Below are positions 8,877 to 19,883 of a stretch of 50,744 nt of DNA, in pieces (the stretch's first letter is position 1; every line of letters starts with the position of its first letter). Source of the DNA: Oerskovia merdavium (GTDB taxonomy: Bacteria; Actinomycetota; Actinomycetes; Actinomycetales; Cellulomonadaceae); NCBI RefSeq assembly GCF_014836755.1, contig NZ_JACSQF010000023.1, positions 13,137-63,880 on the forward strand, in the 5' to 3' direction. The notes under the pieces are model-generated. The model searched no databases and was not told the origin of the DNA. It was given only the letters and a program-made list of their open reading frames with translations. The position numbers and the translations under genes were made by a program.

Positions 8877-9716
8877 CTATTCTGCCACACCGCCGGGAAC
8901 GCTCTCCGAGGCAGCTCCGGGACCTGGGTCCTCGACCCTCACCGGGCGGCGCAGGGCGCCGTCCGCGATCGTCCACCCGAGCCCCGCGAGGAACGCACGA
9001 TCATGCTTGTCGAGCGTGCTCACCTCGAGCGCCTCGATCAGGTCGGGCCTGCGGGCCGCGGTCTTCTCGAGCGCTCGGTCCCTGCGCCACCGGCGGATCT
9101 TCGCGTGGTGCCCGGAGAGCAGGACGTCGGGCACCTCGAGGCCCGACCACACGGGTGGCTTGGTGTACACGGGGTACTCGAGCAGGCCCGCCGCTCCGTG
9201 CGACTCCTCGACGAGCGACTCGGGGTTGCCGATCACTCCCGGCAGCAGGCGGGCGACGGCCTCGACCATGACGAGCGAGGCGACCTCGCCGCCGTTGAGC
9301 ACGTAGTCCCCGATCGAGACCTCGCTCACACGGTGCCCCGCGGCGCGGTAGTGCTCGGCCACGCGCGCGTCGATCCCCTCGTAGCGCCCGCACGCGAAGA
9401 CGAGCTGGTCCTCGGTCGCCAGGGCTTCTGCGGTCCGCTGGGTGAACGTCGTGCCCGACGGCGTCGGGACCACCAGGTGCGCAGGTCCGGTCGAGGTCAG
9501 CTCGTCGATGGCCTGCCCCCACACGTCGGGGCGCATGACCATGCCCGCGCCCCCGCCGAAGGGCGTGTCGTCGACCGTGCGGTGACGGTCGGTCGTCCAG
9601 TCGCGCAGGTCGTGCACGCGCAGGTCGAGCAGCCCTGCGACGCGCGCCTTGCCGACGAGCGACAGGTCGAGCGCGGCCAGGTACTCGGGGAAGATCGAGA
9701 CGATGTCGATGCGCAC
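8877..9716 (-). CDS. trmD: tRNA (guanine-N1)-methyltransferase TrmD
   Basis: SAM-dependent enzyme that methylates G37 next to the anticodon in tRNAs reading CNN codons, preventing +1 frameshifts. The protein is 279 residues, with the trefoil-knot SPOUT fold: [26 protein letters not shown], the knot [21 protein letters not shown] and [10 protein letters not shown] in the C-terminal domain. The GTG start immediately begins the canonical [11 protein letters not shown]. The gene is one base after rimM, so translation is coupled. A C-terminal Gly/Pro-rich tail of about 20 residues exceeds the family core. Confidence 0.96.
   Translation of the reverse strand: MRIDIVSIFPEYLAALDLSLVGKARVAGLLDLRVHDLRDWTTDRHRTVDDTPFGGGAGMVMRPDVWGQAIDELTSTGPAHLVVPTPSGTTFTQRTAEALATEDQLVFACGRYEGIDARVAEHYRAAGHRVSEVSIGDYVLNGGEVASLVMVEAVARLLPGVIGNPESLVEESHGAAGLLEYPVYTKPPVWSGLEVPDVLLSGHHAKIRRWRRDRALEKTAARRPDLIEALEVSTLDKHDRAFLAGLGWTIADGALRRPVRVEDPGPGAASESVPGGVAE
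8879..8887 (-). promoter_or_regulatory. Promoter-like -10 block before rplS
   Basis: TGGCAGAAT on the minus strand, overlapping the 3' end of trmD. It closely resembles the TGGCACAAT block before rpsP and TGGCACAGT before lepB. It would place the start about 155 bases before the rplS start codon. No matching -35 box is evident. Confidence 0.3.
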
Positions 9717-9717
9717 G

Positions 9718-10314
9718 TCAGTCGTTCGTCCCGTCCGCACCGGCCGGGTCGTCGGAGTCGTCGGGGTCTTCGCCCGAGCCCGGCGTGGGCTCGGCGACCT
9801 CGAGCCGGTCCGCGTCGCGGGCGAGGAGACCGCCCGGCGGGTCCAGCACCACGCGACCGCCGGGGACGTCGACCACGGGCACGATCGCGTGCACGAACGG
9901 CACGAGCGTGCGTGCACCGTCGGTCTCCTCGAGCACGAGCATGTCGTGCGCGGGCAGGTGCTCGAGCCCCTTGACCACACCGACGACCGTCCCGTCCTCG
10001 AGCTCGGCGCGCAGGCCCGCGAGCTCGTGCGGGTACCAGGCGTCCTCCTCGTCCGAGACGTCGGCCTCGACCACGAGCGTGACGCCGCGCATGCGCTCGG
10101 CAGCGGACCGGTCCGTCACGCCGGCGAAGGTCACGAGCCACTTGCCCTGGTGCAGCCGTGCGCGCTCGATCGTCAGCGGGCCCGCCTCCGCAGGCTCGGT
10201 GTCGATCGAGGACCCGACGACGAGACGTGCCTCGGGGTTGTCGGTGCGCAGGTCCAGCGCGACCTCGCCGCGCAGTCCGTGGGCGCGGCCGATACGGGCC
10301 ACCGTGAGCTGCAT
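9718..10314 (-). CDS. rimM: 16S rRNA processing protein RimM
   Basis: Ribosome maturation factor binding S19 and the 30S head. The protein is 198 residues. The N-terminal RimM domain begins [27 protein letters not shown], and the C-terminal PRC barrel contains the [22 protein letters not shown] block and [27 protein letters not shown]. An acidic tail of about 25 residues ([19 protein letters not shown]) follows. AGGAG lies 8 bases before the ATG. It starts the rimM-trmD unit; a strong terminator (10431-10473) separates it from rpsP-KH. Confidence 0.95.
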   Translation of the reverse strand: MQLTVARIGRAHGLRGEVALDLRTDNPEARLVVGSSIDTEPAEAGPLTIERARLHQGKWLVTFAGVTDRSAAERMRGVTLVVEADVSDEEDAWYPHELAGLRAELEDGTVVGVVKGLEHLPAHDMLVLEETDGARTLVPFVHAIVPVVDVPGGRVVLDPPGGLLARDADRLEVAEPTPGSGEDPDDSDDPAGADGTND

Positions 10315-10430
10315 CGTGTGCTCCTACTCGTCGTTACGTGCTCGTCGTTCCGGGGCGCGGACCGCTCGACCGGACGGGACCACCGTGGCACCGGTACGGC
10401 ATCGCCGCACCCGTGCCCGGTGTCGGACAG

Positions 10431-10473
10431 ACGACGAGGCCCGGTCCGCCGTGAGGGGACCGGGCCTCGTCGT
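10431..10473 (-). terminator. Strong terminator after the rpsP-KH unit
   Basis: A perfect 17-bp stem (10431-10447 with 10457-10473) and a 9-base loop, 63 bases after the KH-protein stop. No T tract follows. It is among the strongest hairpins in the window. Confidence 0.8.
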
Positions 10474-10536
10474 ACCGTGCAGTCGGCGGACCGACCGTCA
10501 CGTCGTGCTGTGAATCGGCTCTGCGCTCAGCAGGCG

Positions 10537-10776
10537 TCAGCGGCGATCGACGTCAACGACGTCGACCCGCACCGGACCGTCGACCGACAGGGCTCCGATC
10601 ACCGTGCGCAGCGCGCGGGCAGTACGCCCGCCTCGCCCGATGACGCGTCCGAGGTCCTCGGGGTGAACCCGGACCTCGAGCAGCTCGCCCCGGCGCAGCG
10701 GCTTCGCGTTGACCCGGACGGCGTCCGGGTTGTCCACGATCCCGCGCACCAGGTGCTCGAGCGCCTCGCCGAGCAT
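10537..10776 (-). CDS. khpA: KH-domain RNA-binding protein (KhpA/YlqC family)
   Basis: Small RNA-binding protein of 79 residues. In Gram-positive bacteria KhpA pairs with KhpB and affects cell size and RNA biology. The single KH domain has the GxxG loop (GRVIGRGGRTARALRTVI) preceded by NAKPLRRGELLEVRVHPEDLG. It shares one base with the rpsP stop and so is translationally coupled, matching the conserved rpsP-khpA arrangement of actinobacteria. Confidence 0.93.
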   Translation of the reverse strand: MLGEALEHLVRGIVDNPDAVRVNAKPLRRGELLEVRVHPEDLGRVIGRGGRTARALRTVIGALSVDGPVRVDVVDVDRR

Positions 10777-11204
10777 CAGGCCTGCTCTTCGGCTGCCTCA
10801 GCCGCGTCAGCGGACTCGACCGGAGCAGCGGACTTCTTCTCGGCAGCCTTGGCCTTGGCCTTCTCGGCGTCCTGAGCGGCAGCCTCGATGGCAGCGGCCG
10901 GGTCGACCTTCTCGCCCTTGACGCGCAGGGTGCCCTCGGCACCCGGCAGGCCCTTGAACTTCTGCCAGTCACCCGTGATCTTGAGGAGCACGAGCACCTG
11001 CGGCGACGGCTGCGCGCCGACGCTCAGCCAGTACTGCGCACGCTCGGAGGAGATGTCGATGAGCGACGGCTCCTCGGTCGGGTGGTACTTGCCGATCTCC
11101 TCGATGACGCGACCGTCGCGCTTGGTGCGCGAGTCGGCGACGACGACACGGTAGTACGGCGCACGGATCTTGCCGAGACGCTTCAAACGAATTCTGGTGG
11201 CCAC
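10776..11204 (-). CDS. rpsP: 30S ribosomal protein S16, Ala/Lys-tailed
   Basis: Small-subunit assembly protein. The 142-residue protein contains the family core in the first 85 residues: [44 protein letters not shown] and [13 protein letters not shown]. The remaining part is an Ala/Lys/Glu-rich tail ([13 protein letters not shown]), as in other actinobacterial S16. The GTG start puts the core at residue 3, with AGGAGAG upstream at a rather long spacing of about 11 bases. A promoter candidate lies at 11330-11359. Confidence 0.96.
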   Translation of the reverse strand: MATRIRLKRLGKIRAPYYRVVVADSRTKRDGRVIEEIGKYHPTEEPSLIDISSERAQYWLSVGAQPSPQVLVLLKITGDWQKFKGLPGAEGTLRVKGEKVDPAAAIEAAAQDAEKAKAKAAEKKSAAPVESADAAEAAEEQA

Positions 11205-11329
11205 TGTGGTGGTCTCTCCTGGTTCTGGGTGAGGTGACCCGTGCGTCCTCCCGGTGGGGACCAGGCGAGCACGAGGTCGGGACACGGCGTAGCGCGGAGA
11301 GAGGGGCCGGGCACGCCGAGTACCCGGCT

Positions 11330-11359
11330 ATTGTGCCAGACCAGACAGCGTGCGACCAA
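11330..11359 (-). promoter_or_regulatory. Candidate rpsP promoter
   Basis: On the minus strand: -35 TTGGTC (11354-11359), an 18-base spacer and -10 CACAAT (11330-11335) inside TGGCACAATAG. The leader would be about 120 bases. The same TGGCA-AAT block precedes rplS. Confidence 0.45.
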
Positions 11360-11460
11360 CCCGTCCTTCGAGGACCCGCGTCACACGAGACAGCTCCCTC
11401 GGACCGTGGGCACCACCCTCACCCACCGTGCACCACGCACCGGGGCGAGGGCCGCACGCC

Positions 11461-12579
11461 TCAGACCGGAGACACCAGTTCGCCGCGGAGCACCACGGCC
11501 TTCGGGTGCCGCAGCACCTCGATGTTCTCGCGCGGGTCCTCCGGGTAGACCACGAGGTCCGCGCTCGATCCCTCGACGAGCCCGCCGTAGCCCAGGAACT
11601 CGCGCCCCTGCCAGCTCGCGGCCGCGACGACGTCCGCCGTCGGGACGCCCGCGGCCACCATCTCCGCGCACTCGTCGGCGATCCGGCCGTGCCCGAGGGT
11701 GCCGCCCGCGTCGGTGCCGACCAACAGCTGGATGCCGGCCTCGTGGAGCTGGCGCACCTGCTCGTACCGACGCTCGTGCATGTCACGCATGCGCGAGGCG
11801 AAGAGCGGGTACTTGCCCTCTGCCTGGCGGGCGATGTTCTCGAACTCGGCGATCTGCAGGAGTGTGGGCGTCACGGCGATGCCCCGCTCGGACAGCGTGT
11901 ACATGTCGTCGGGGTGGATCCCGGTGCCGTGCTCGATGCAGTCCACACCAGCGGCCAGCAGCGAGGGGATGACCTCGCTCGAGAACGCGTGGACCGTGAC
12001 GCGTGCGGCCTCGGCGTGCGCGACCGCGACGGCCTCGGTCAGCACGTCCTGCGGCCACAGGGGGCGCAGGTCGCCGTCGGCACCGAGGTCGCGGTCGATC
12101 CAGTCCCCGACGAGCTTGACCCAGCCGTCCCCGGCACGCCCCTCCTGGCGCACGACCTCGGGGAGCTGCGTGACGTCGTCGAGCTCGAGGCCGAAGTTGC
12201 GCAGGTAGCGCTTGGGGCGCGCGATGTGGCGCCCCGCCCGCACGATGCGCGGCAGGTCGCGACGCGACCGGACCCACCGGGTGTCGAGCGGTGACCCCGC
12301 GTCACGCAGCAGGAGCACGCCGCTGTCGCGGTCCGCGACGGCCTGCGCCTGTGCGGTCGAGTTGTCGACCGCACCGTCAGGACCGAGACCGATGTGGCAG
12401 TGCACGTCCACGAGCCCGGGCAGCACCCAGCCCTCGATCGCGACCATGTTGGTGCCCTGCGCGGACGGGCGGGTCAGCGTGACGTGGCCGTCCTTGACCC
12501 AGAGGTCGGAGACCTCGCGGTCGTCTCCCAGGAGGATGCGACCTCTGATGTGCAGCGAGGGGCCTTCCAGCGCGGACAT
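11461..12579 (-). CDS. Amidohydrolase family protein (metal-dependent hydrolase)
   Basis: 372-residue TIM-barrel metal-dependent hydrolase of the imidazolonepropionase/prolidase-like amidohydrolase group. Metal ligands are visible: VDVHCHIG (HxH, about residue 60), Lys in DGWVKLVGDW which may be carboxylated, His in RVTVHAFS, His in CIEHGTGIH, and Asp in LLVGTDAGGTLGHG. Short N- and C-terminal beta segments (residues 1-50; ADLVVYPEDP onward) complete the composite domain. Substrate is not predictable; this actinobacterial group is often seen between ffh and rpsP. Start MSALEGP has GGAG five bases upstream. Probably transcribed separately from ffh (134-base gap containing TAGGTTAT, a fair -10). 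Confidence 0.88.
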   Translation of the reverse strand: MSALEGPSLHIRGRILLGDDREVSDLWVKDGHVTLTRPSAQGTNMVAIEGWVLPGLVDVHCHIGLGPDGAVDNSTAQAQAVADRDSGVLLLRDAGSPLDTRWVRSRRDLPRIVRAGRHIARPKRYLRNFGLELDDVTQLPEVVRQEGRAGDGWVKLVGDWIDRDLGADGDLRPLWPQDVLTEAVAVAHAEAARVTVHAFSSEVIPSLLAAGVDCIEHGTGIHPDDMYTLSERGIAVTPTLLQIAEFENIARQAEGKYPLFASRMRDMHERRYEQVRQLHEAGIQLLVGTDAGGTLGHGRIADECAEMVAAGVPTADVVAAASWQGREFLGYGGLVEGSSADLVVYPEDPRENIEVLRHPKAVVLRGELVSPV

Positions 12580-12713
12580 CGGTCTCCAAGTTCTCGGACG
12601 GTCGGGGTGCGTCCGGTCGCGCGGCCGGACGGACCGGACCACGGTGTCGGACGAGGACGTCGGACGAAGGTCGGGTGAGAGCCACCCTGACCTGCAGGAC
12701 ATAACCTAGCGCG

Positions 12714-14336
12714 CTAGCGCCCCAGGAACTTCTCCAGGTCGGGCGGGAGCTGCAGGTCGGTCGCGTCGGTCGACTTCTGGGGGGCCTTCGCGCCTCCCAG
12801 GGCTCCGAACGCCGATCCGGGCGCCGCCGGGGGCGTGGCCGGGCCACCGAGAGCGCGCGCCTGGCGCGCGGCCTCCTCCGCCGCCCGCTTGGCCGGGTTG
12901 CCGGACTTCGCCTTGCGCCCCTTGGCCGGGGGCGCGACGCGCCCGCGAGCCTTCTTGCCACCCATGCCCGGCAGGTTGCCCATGCCCGGCATACCGGGCA
13001 TGCCTCCGCCACGGCTCATCTGGCGCATCATCTTCTGCGCGCCCGCGAACCGGTCGAGGAGCTGGTTCACGTCGCTCGTGGTGACACCCGAACCACGGGC
13101 GATGCGTGCTCGGCGCGACCCGTTGATGATCTTGGGGTTCTCGCGCTCCCCCGGTGTCATCGAGCGGATGATCGCCTCGATGCGGTCGACCTCGCGCTCG
13201 TCGAAGTTGTCGAGGGCCTCACGCATCTGCCCCATGCCCGGCAGCATGCCGAGCATCTTCTTCATGGAGCCCATGTTGCGCATCTGCTGCATCTGGACGA
13301 GGAAGTCCGCGAGCGTGAAGTCCTGGCCCGAGGCCACCTTCTCGGCCATCTTGGCGGCCTGCTCGGAGTCGAACGCCTTCTCGGCCTGCTCGATGAGGGT
13401 GAGCACGTCACCCATGTCGAGGATGCGCGAAGCCATGCGGTCCGGGTGGAAGGCCTCGAAGTCGGTGAGCTTCTCACCGGTCGAGGCGAAGAGGATCGGG
13501 CGACCCGTGACGCGGGCGACGGACAGCGCGGCACCGCCGCGCGCGTCGCCGTCGAGCTTCGACAGGACGACGCCCGTGAAGTCGACGCCCTCCTCGAAGG
13601 CCTTGGCGGTCGCGACCGCGTCCTGGCCGATCATGGCGTCGATGACGAACAGGATCTCGTCGGGGTCGACCGCGTCGCGGATGTCCGCGGCCTGGCGCAT
13701 GAGCTCGGCGTCGACGCCGAGCCGGCCCGCGGTGTCGACGATCACCACGTCGTGCTGGCGCTGGCGCGCGGTCTCGACGCCGTCGCGAGCGACCTGGACA
13801 GGGTCGCCGACGCTCGTGCCCGACTCGCCCTCCGAGCCCTGGTTGCCCGGCAGCGGCGCGAAGACCGGCACGCCGGCACGCTCGCCCACGACCGACAGCT
13901 GGTTGACCGCGTTGGGACGCTGCAGGTCGGCTGCGACGAGGAGCGGCGTGTGCCCCTGCTCGCGCAGGTGCAGCGCGAGCTTGCCCGCGAGGGTCGTCTT
14001 GCCGGCGCCCTGGAGGCCCGCGAGCATGATGACGGTCGGCGGGTTCTTCGCCAGGCGCAGGCCGCGGCTCTCCCCGCCGAGGATCGCCACGAGCTCCTCG
14101 TTGACGATCTTGACGACCTGCTGGGCAGGGTTGAGCGCGCCGGAGACCTCGGCCGACAGGGCCCTGGACCGGATGGCACCGGTGAAGTCCTTGACGACGG
14201 GTACAGCGACGTCAGCGTCGAGGAGCGCGCGCCGGATCTCACGGATCGTGGCGTCGATGTCCGCCTCGGAGAGACGGCCCTTGCTCCGCAGGTTCTTGAA
14301 GGTCGACGTCAATCGATCTGACAGCGTGGCGAACAC
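12714..14336 (-). CDS. ffh: Signal recognition particle protein Ffh
   Basis: SRP54 GTPase that binds 4.5S RNA and signal sequences of nascent membrane proteins, then docks with FtsY. The protein is 540 residues. N domain (residues 1-85), G domain with GLQGAGKTTLAGKLA (G1), DTAGRLGVD (G3), LSKLDGDARGG (G4), then the Met-rich M domain (MRNMGSMKKMLGMLPGMGQ, GSRRARIARGSG RNA-binding helix, MMRQMSRGGGMPGMPGMGN). A Ser/Gly/Glu insert (NQGSEGESGTS) sits in the G domain. The C-terminal 90 residues are a Gly/Ala/Lys-rich extension typical of actinobacteria. It lies 10 bases after glnD, so it can be co-transcribed with the amtB-glnK-glnD unit. Confidence 0.97.
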   Translation of the reverse strand: MFATLSDRLTSTFKNLRSKGRLSEADIDATIREIRRALLDADVAVPVVKDFTGAIRSRALSAEVSGALNPAQQVVKIVNEELVAILGGESRGLRLAKNPPTVIMLAGLQGAGKTTLAGKLALHLREQGHTPLLVAADLQRPNAVNQLSVVGERAGVPVFAPLPGNQGSEGESGTSVGDPVQVARDGVETARQRQHDVVIVDTAGRLGVDAELMRQAADIRDAVDPDEILFVIDAMIGQDAVATAKAFEEGVDFTGVVLSKLDGDARGGAALSVARVTGRPILFASTGEKLTDFEAFHPDRMASRILDMGDVLTLIEQAEKAFDSEQAAKMAEKVASGQDFTLADFLVQMQQMRNMGSMKKMLGMLPGMGQMREALDNFDEREVDRIEAIIRSMTPGERENPKIINGSRRARIARGSGVTTSDVNQLLDRFAGAQKMMRQMSRGGGMPGMPGMGNLPGMGGKKARGRVAPPAKGRKAKSGNPAKRAAEEAARQARALGGPATPPAAPGSAFGALGGAKAPQKSTDATDLQLPPDLEKFLGR

Positions 14337-14346
14337 CGCGTCATCC

Positions 14347-16179
14347 TTACCGCTCGTGAATCAGGGAAGTGCCCAGCCTACCGGTCGGGCGCGCCGACTC
14401 GGGCAGCACGGCCCGGGTCGCGGCCGTGAGGTCGTCCACGAGGCGTGCGCGCCACGAGGTCCAGGCCGTGGGGCCGAGCGAGGACGAGTCGGCCTCGGTC
14501 AGCGCGCGCAGCACCTCGAGCAGGTCCCGTCGGTGCCCGACGGCGTCGGCGAGCTCGGCGACGGTCGCCGGGTCGTCCGGGTCCGCCGAGACGGCGAGAC
14601 GCGAGAGCGTGAGGTGGTGCCGCACGAGGCGCGCGACGTCGTCGGGCACCCCGTCCTCGAAACCCATCCGGTGCAGGATGCCCGGGACGAGCCGCGCCCC
14701 CTCCTCCGAGTGGTCGAGCGGGCCGCGCCGCTTGCCGATGTCGTGGAACAGCGCCGAGAGCAGCAGGAGGTCCGGACGTGCGACCTCCTTGCGGTCGCGC
14801 GCGGCCCGCGCGACCGTCTCGACGAGGTGGCGGTCGACCGTGTGCCGGTGGATCGCGGCACGCTGCGGGCGGTTGCGCACCCCTTCCCACTCGGGGATCC
14901 ACGTCGTGACGACTCCCGCGAGGTCGAGCGCCTCCCAGACCGCGACCTGCGCCTGCCCGCTCGCGAGCAGCGCGAGGAAGGCGGACCGCGCCGCGGCGGG
15001 CCACGGCTCGGGCAGCGGCGGGCAGTGCCCGAGGCTGCTGACCGAGACCGGAGAGAGCGTCAGGCCCGTCCGCGCGGCCGTCGCGGCGGCGCGCAACGAC
15101 AGCAGCGGGTCCGTCTCGGGGTGCGCGTCGATGGCCAGGACCAGCTCGCCGTCGTGCTCGACGAGCCCGTCCCCGACCGACCGCAGCCGGGGCGCGGCCC
15201 GTCGGCCCCGCACGAGGACCGGTCGGCGCGTTGTGCTCGGCCGCTGGAGCGCCTGGCGGGCACGACGGACCGTCGTGTCCAGCGCGTAGGAGATCTCGCG
15301 CCCCGAGGCCGCGAGGCTCGCCAGGAGCTCGTCGGGGTCGTCGTACCCCGCGAGGGCGGCGACCTCGTCGAGGTCCGCGAGCAGGAGCCTGTTGGTGTGC
15401 CGCCCCGTGACCACCTGGATCGCGTCGCGCACGTCGAGCAGGTGCGCGTGGGCCCGGTCGACCGTGCCGTGCGGCCGGTCCGTCAGCCAGGTCGCGGCGA
15501 GCGCCGAGAGCACGACGGCGTCGCGGATCCCGCCGCGCGACTCCTTGAGGTCGGGCTCGATCAGGTACGCGATCTCCCCCGACCGCTCGGCCCGCTCCTT
15601 CGTCGAGGACAGGAGCTCGGGCAGCCGGCGGCGCGAGGCCGACCGCCAGTCCGTGAGGACGGCCGACGCGGCCCGGTGGACCACGAGCGCGTCACCCGCG
15701 ACGGGCCGGACGTCGAGCCACCCGACCGCGGCCGGGACGTCCTTGGACGCGACCTGCCGGCACTGGGACAGCGACCGCACCGCGTGGTCCAGGTCCACGC
15801 CCTCGTCCCACAGCGGGTACCAGAGCCGCTCCGCGATCGCGCCGACCTGCTCGGGCGAGTGGCTGCGACCGTCGTGCACGAGCACCAGGTCCAGGTCGCT
15901 CGCCGGCCCCATGTCCGCTCGCCCGAGGCTCCCCACGGCTGCGAGCGCCACACCCTCGGTGCTCGTGCCGGCCGTCGCCTCCTGCCAGAGGGCCGTGAGC
16001 CGGTCCGTGACGAGAGCGCAGACCGCCGAACGACGGGCCACCCCCGAGCTGCCCGGACCGCTCAGCTCCCGGGCGACCGCGAGCATCTCGGCCCGGAGGC
16101 CCCGCACCCGAGGTGGGTACGAGGCCTCCGCCGGTTCGTCGGGCCCCTGGGGAGCCCCTTCGTGCGCTGCGCCGGTCAT
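14347..16179 (-). CDS. glnD: PII nucleotidyltransferase/uridylyl-removing protein GlnD, lacking ACT domains
   Basis: Bifunctional enzyme that modifies and demodifies the PII protein according to nitrogen status; in actinobacteria the modification is adenylylation. The 610-residue protein has the nucleotidyltransferase motif [19 protein letters not shown] (residues 82-100), the linker segment [16 protein letters not shown], and the HD domain ([22 protein letters not shown] with His479-Asp480, [11 protein letters not shown]). Most GlnD proteins end with two ACT domains that sense glutamine; here the coding region stops about 40 residues after the HD domain, and the next gene begins 10 bases later. 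ATG chosen after a GGGGG-containing leader; upstream frame is glnK shadow. Downstream in the amtB-glnK-glnD operon. Confidence 0.92.
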   Translation of the reverse strand: MTGAAHEGAPQGPDEPAEASYPPRVRGLRAEMLAVARELSGPGSSGVARRSAVCALVTDRLTALWQEATAGTSTEGVALAAVGSLGRADMGPASDLDLVLVHDGRSHSPEQVGAIAERLWYPLWDEGVDLDHAVRSLSQCRQVASKDVPAAVGWLDVRPVAGDALVVHRAASAVLTDWRSASRRRLPELLSSTKERAERSGEIAYLIEPDLKESRGGIRDAVVLSALAATWLTDRPHGTVDRAHAHLLDVRDAIQVVTGRHTNRLLLADLDEVAALAGYDDPDELLASLAASGREISYALDTTVRRARQALQRPSTTRRPVLVRGRRAAPRLRSVGDGLVEHDGELVLAIDAHPETDPLLSLRAAATAARTGLTLSPVSVSSLGHCPPLPEPWPAAARSAFLALLASGQAQVAVWEALDLAGVVTTWIPEWEGVRNRPQRAAIHRHTVDRHLVETVARAARDRKEVARPDLLLLSALFHDIGKRRGPLDHSEEGARLVPGILHRMGFEDGVPDDVARLVRHHLTLSRLAVSADPDDPATVAELADAVGHRRDLLEVLRALTEADSSSLGPTAWTSWRARLVDDLTAATRAVLPESARPTGRLGTSLIHER

Positions 16180-16246
16180 CTCGACCGTGCCCCCTGCTGC
16201 ACCGCTGACGACACCATGCCGTTCTCTCCTGTCCGGTCCGGATCGC

Positions 16247-17889
<1,643 letters not shown>

Positions 17890-18003
17890 GCGCTGTCGCC
17901 TCTCACCTCGCCAGCCGGGCGGCCGGACAGGTCAAGAGTCGTCCAGCGGCGTTTCCCCGCGACGCGCGTGCGGTGACGGAGGTGTAACGCGCGGCCCCCG
18001 TGT

Positions 18004-18019
18004 GTAAACGTTGCGTTTC
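18004..18019 (-). promoter_or_regulatory. Possible GlnR box before amtB
   Basis: Read on the minus strand the site is GAAAC, six bases, TTTAC: the two AC-ending half-sites are 11 bases apart, as in the actinobacterial GlnR pattern (gTnAC-n6-GaAAC), with one mismatch and reversed half-site order. Context before amtB-glnK-glnD is right. No second pair is seen. Confidence 0.35.
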
Positions 18020-18035
18020 CCAGCCCGCCCGAGCC

Positions 18036-18065
18036 CGGTCCGGGGGCTTCCTCGCCCCCGGACCG
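18036..18065 (-). terminator. ftsY terminator
   Basis: Perfect 12-bp GC stem (18036-18047 with 18054-18065) and a 6-base loop, 7 bases beyond the ftsY stop. It insulates amtB from ftsY. Confidence 0.8.
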
Positions 18066-18072
18066 GTCGCGT

Positions 18073-19254
18073 TCAGTCGCCCAGGAGGCCGTCGACGAAC
18101 TCCTGGGGGTCGAACGGCGCCAGGTCGTCGGGGCCCTCGCCCAGACCGACGAGCTTGACCGGCACGCCCAGCTCGCGCTGGACCGCGACCACGATCCCGC
18201 CCTTGGCCGTGCCGTCGAGCTTGGTCAGCACGATGCCCGTGACGCCGGCGATCTCCCCGAAGACGCGCGCCTGGTTGAGCCCGTTCTGGCCCGTGGTCGC
18301 GTCGAGCACCAGGAGGACCTCCGACAACGGCGCCTCCTTGGTGATGACGCGGCGGATCTTGCCCAGCTCGTCCATGAGGCCGGCCTTGTTCTGCAGCCGG
18401 CCCGCGGTGTCGACGAGCACGACGTCGACGCCCTCCTCCCGGCCCTGACGGACCGCGTCGAACGCGACCGCGGCCGGGTCCGCTCCGTCCCGGTCCGAAC
18501 GCACGGTGCGCACGCCCACGCGAGCACCCCACGTCTCGAGCTGGTCCGCGGCGGCCGCGCGGAACGTGTCGGCCGCGCCGAGCACGACCGTGCGGTCCTC
18601 GGCGACCAGGACGCGCGCGAGCTTGCCCACGGTCGTGGTCTTGCCCGTCCCGTTGACGCCCACCACGAGCACGACGGCGGGCAGCCGGGTCCCGTCCTCG
18701 GCCGTCTGCGGGGCCGTGGCGAGCGAGCGGTCCATGGTCGGGTCGACGAGGGCGACGAGCTCCTCGCGCAGCAGCGCGCGCACGCTCGCGGGGTCGCGCA
18801 CACCCAGGACACGCACGCGGGTGCGCAGCGAGTCGATGAGCTCGCCCGCGGGCCCGGCGCCGACGTCGGCCAGCAGCAGGGTCTCCTCGAGCTCGTCCCA
18901 GTCGTCCTCGGTCAGGTGGTCGCGCGAGAGCACAGCGAGGAGCTTGCTGCCGAGCGGCGAGCCCGAGCGGGCGAGGCGGCCGCGCAGGCGCGCGAGGCGG
19001 CCGCCCACGGCCTCGGGGACCTCGACCGCAGGCGGAGCCTCGAGGTCGGACGGGGCCTCGGCCGTCGCCACACCGCCGCCCTCGGCAGTCTCGGCGGGTT
19101 GCTCCCCGGGCGCGTCGCGCTCGAGCGTGGTCGTGCCCGTCGAAGCGGGTGGGAGCGGGTCGCGCGACCCGGACCGGCGACGGACACCGAGGAATCCGAG
19201 TCCGAGCACGACGAGGACGGCGAGGGAGATCCAGAGCCAGAGGAGATCGTTCAC
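18073..19254 (-). CDS. ftsY: Signal recognition particle receptor FtsY
   Basis: SRP receptor GTPase, 393 residues. Unlike enterobacterial FtsY it starts with a true transmembrane segment (LWLWISLAVLVVLGLGFLGV), followed by an acidic/Pro-rich linker (to about residue 80). The NG domain then carries GVNGTGKTTTVGKLA (G1), DTAGRLQNKAGLMDEL (G3), LTKLDGTAKGG (G4) and the closing GLGEGPDDLAPFDPQEFVDGLL. GTG start, weak ribosome binding site; chosen because it directly begins the membrane segment. It lies downstream of smc, as in most actinobacteria, with a small membrane-protein gene between them. Confidence 0.96.
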   Translation of the reverse strand: MNDLLWLWISLAVLVVLGLGFLGVRRRSGSRDPLPPASTGTTTLERDAPGEQPAETAEGGGVATAEAPSDLEAPPAVEVPEAVGGRLARLRGRLARSGSPLGSKLLAVLSRDHLTEDDWDELEETLLLADVGAGPAGELIDSLRTRVRVLGVRDPASVRALLREELVALVDPTMDRSLATAPQTAEDGTRLPAVVLVVGVNGTGKTTTVGKLARVLVAEDRTVVLGAADTFRAAAADQLETWGARVGVRTVRSDRDGADPAAVAFDAVRQGREEGVDVVLVDTAGRLQNKAGLMDELGKIRRVITKEAPLSEVLLVLDATTGQNGLNQARVFGEIAGVTGIVLTKLDGTAKGGIVVAVQRELGVPVKLVGLGEGPDDLAPFDPQEFVDGLLGD

Positions 19255-19325
19255 CGTCGAAGTCTCTCAAATCCGCGCGCGGCGTGCGGGCAGCCTGGAC
19301 ATCTGCCTCGCGGGCGCGGGGCGAT

Positions 19326-19754
19326 TCAGTCCTGCGGGAGGACCGGGGGCCGACCGGGCGGCGTCGCCGTGGGGACCGACGGGACGGCACCCGTCGCGGG
19401 GCGGCGCACGCCCGCGCTGTGCAGCGTGTGGGTCGCCCGCTCCCGGGCCCGGTGCAGCACGTCGGTGATCTCGTCCGCGTCGATGTACGCGGGGTCGTCG
19501 ACCTCGGTCGCCGCGAAGAACTCGTCCATGCCCGTGTCCACGGGCTCGACCGCTGCCCGGTCGGCACGCTCCCCGCGGCGGGACCGACGCCACGAGGTGA
19601 GCCCCGACACGAAGTCGCGCCAGAATCCCTTGAGGCCGACGGGCGGACCCGTCCGGTCGTTGCGGTCGTCGATGCGCGTGACGACGCTCGCGAACAGGAA
19701 GACGACGACGGCCGCCACGAGCGCGATCCCCAAGAACACGAACATCCAGAACAT
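19326..19754 (-). CDS. Small single-pass membrane protein, unknown function
   Basis: About 142 residues. One N-terminal transmembrane helix (MFWMFVFLGIALVAAVVVFLFASVV) is followed by a charged cytoplasmic region with a Trp/Phe-containing segment (LKGFWRDFVSGLTSWRRSRRGER) and an acidic part (DEFFAATEVDDPAYIDADEITDVLHRARERA). No family recognised. The ATG at 19754 is preferred: GATAAT (19761-19766) with a preceding TG lies 6 bases upstream and would start transcription at the ATG itself (leaderless). An in-frame GTG at 19820 would add 22 residues. It sits between smc and ftsY. Confidence 0.7.
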   Translation of the reverse strand: MFWMFVFLGIALVAAVVVFLFASVVTRIDDRNDRTGPPVGLKGFWRDFVSGLTSWRRSRRGERADRAAVEPVDTGMDEFFAATEVDDPAYIDADEITDVLHRARERATHTLHSAGVRRPATGAVPSVPTATPPGRPPVLPQD

Positions 19755-19760
19755 CGTTCG

Positions 19761-19766
19761 ATTATC
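19761..19766 (-). promoter_or_regulatory. Extended -10 for a leaderless transcript
   Basis: TGATAAT on the minus strand, unusually AT-rich for this genome, exactly 6 bases before the ATG at 19754. A -35 match is poor, as often with extended -10 promoters. Confidence 0.45.
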
Positions 19767-19883
19767 ACGGGAGAACGGCCCGACGACCTTCGCTGCGACG
19801 GCGAGTCCGATGTTCGGCACAGCATCTTCACCGGACCGTGGCCGGGAGGTGACCCAGGGCCACGGGCGTCGCGCCGTCCACCT

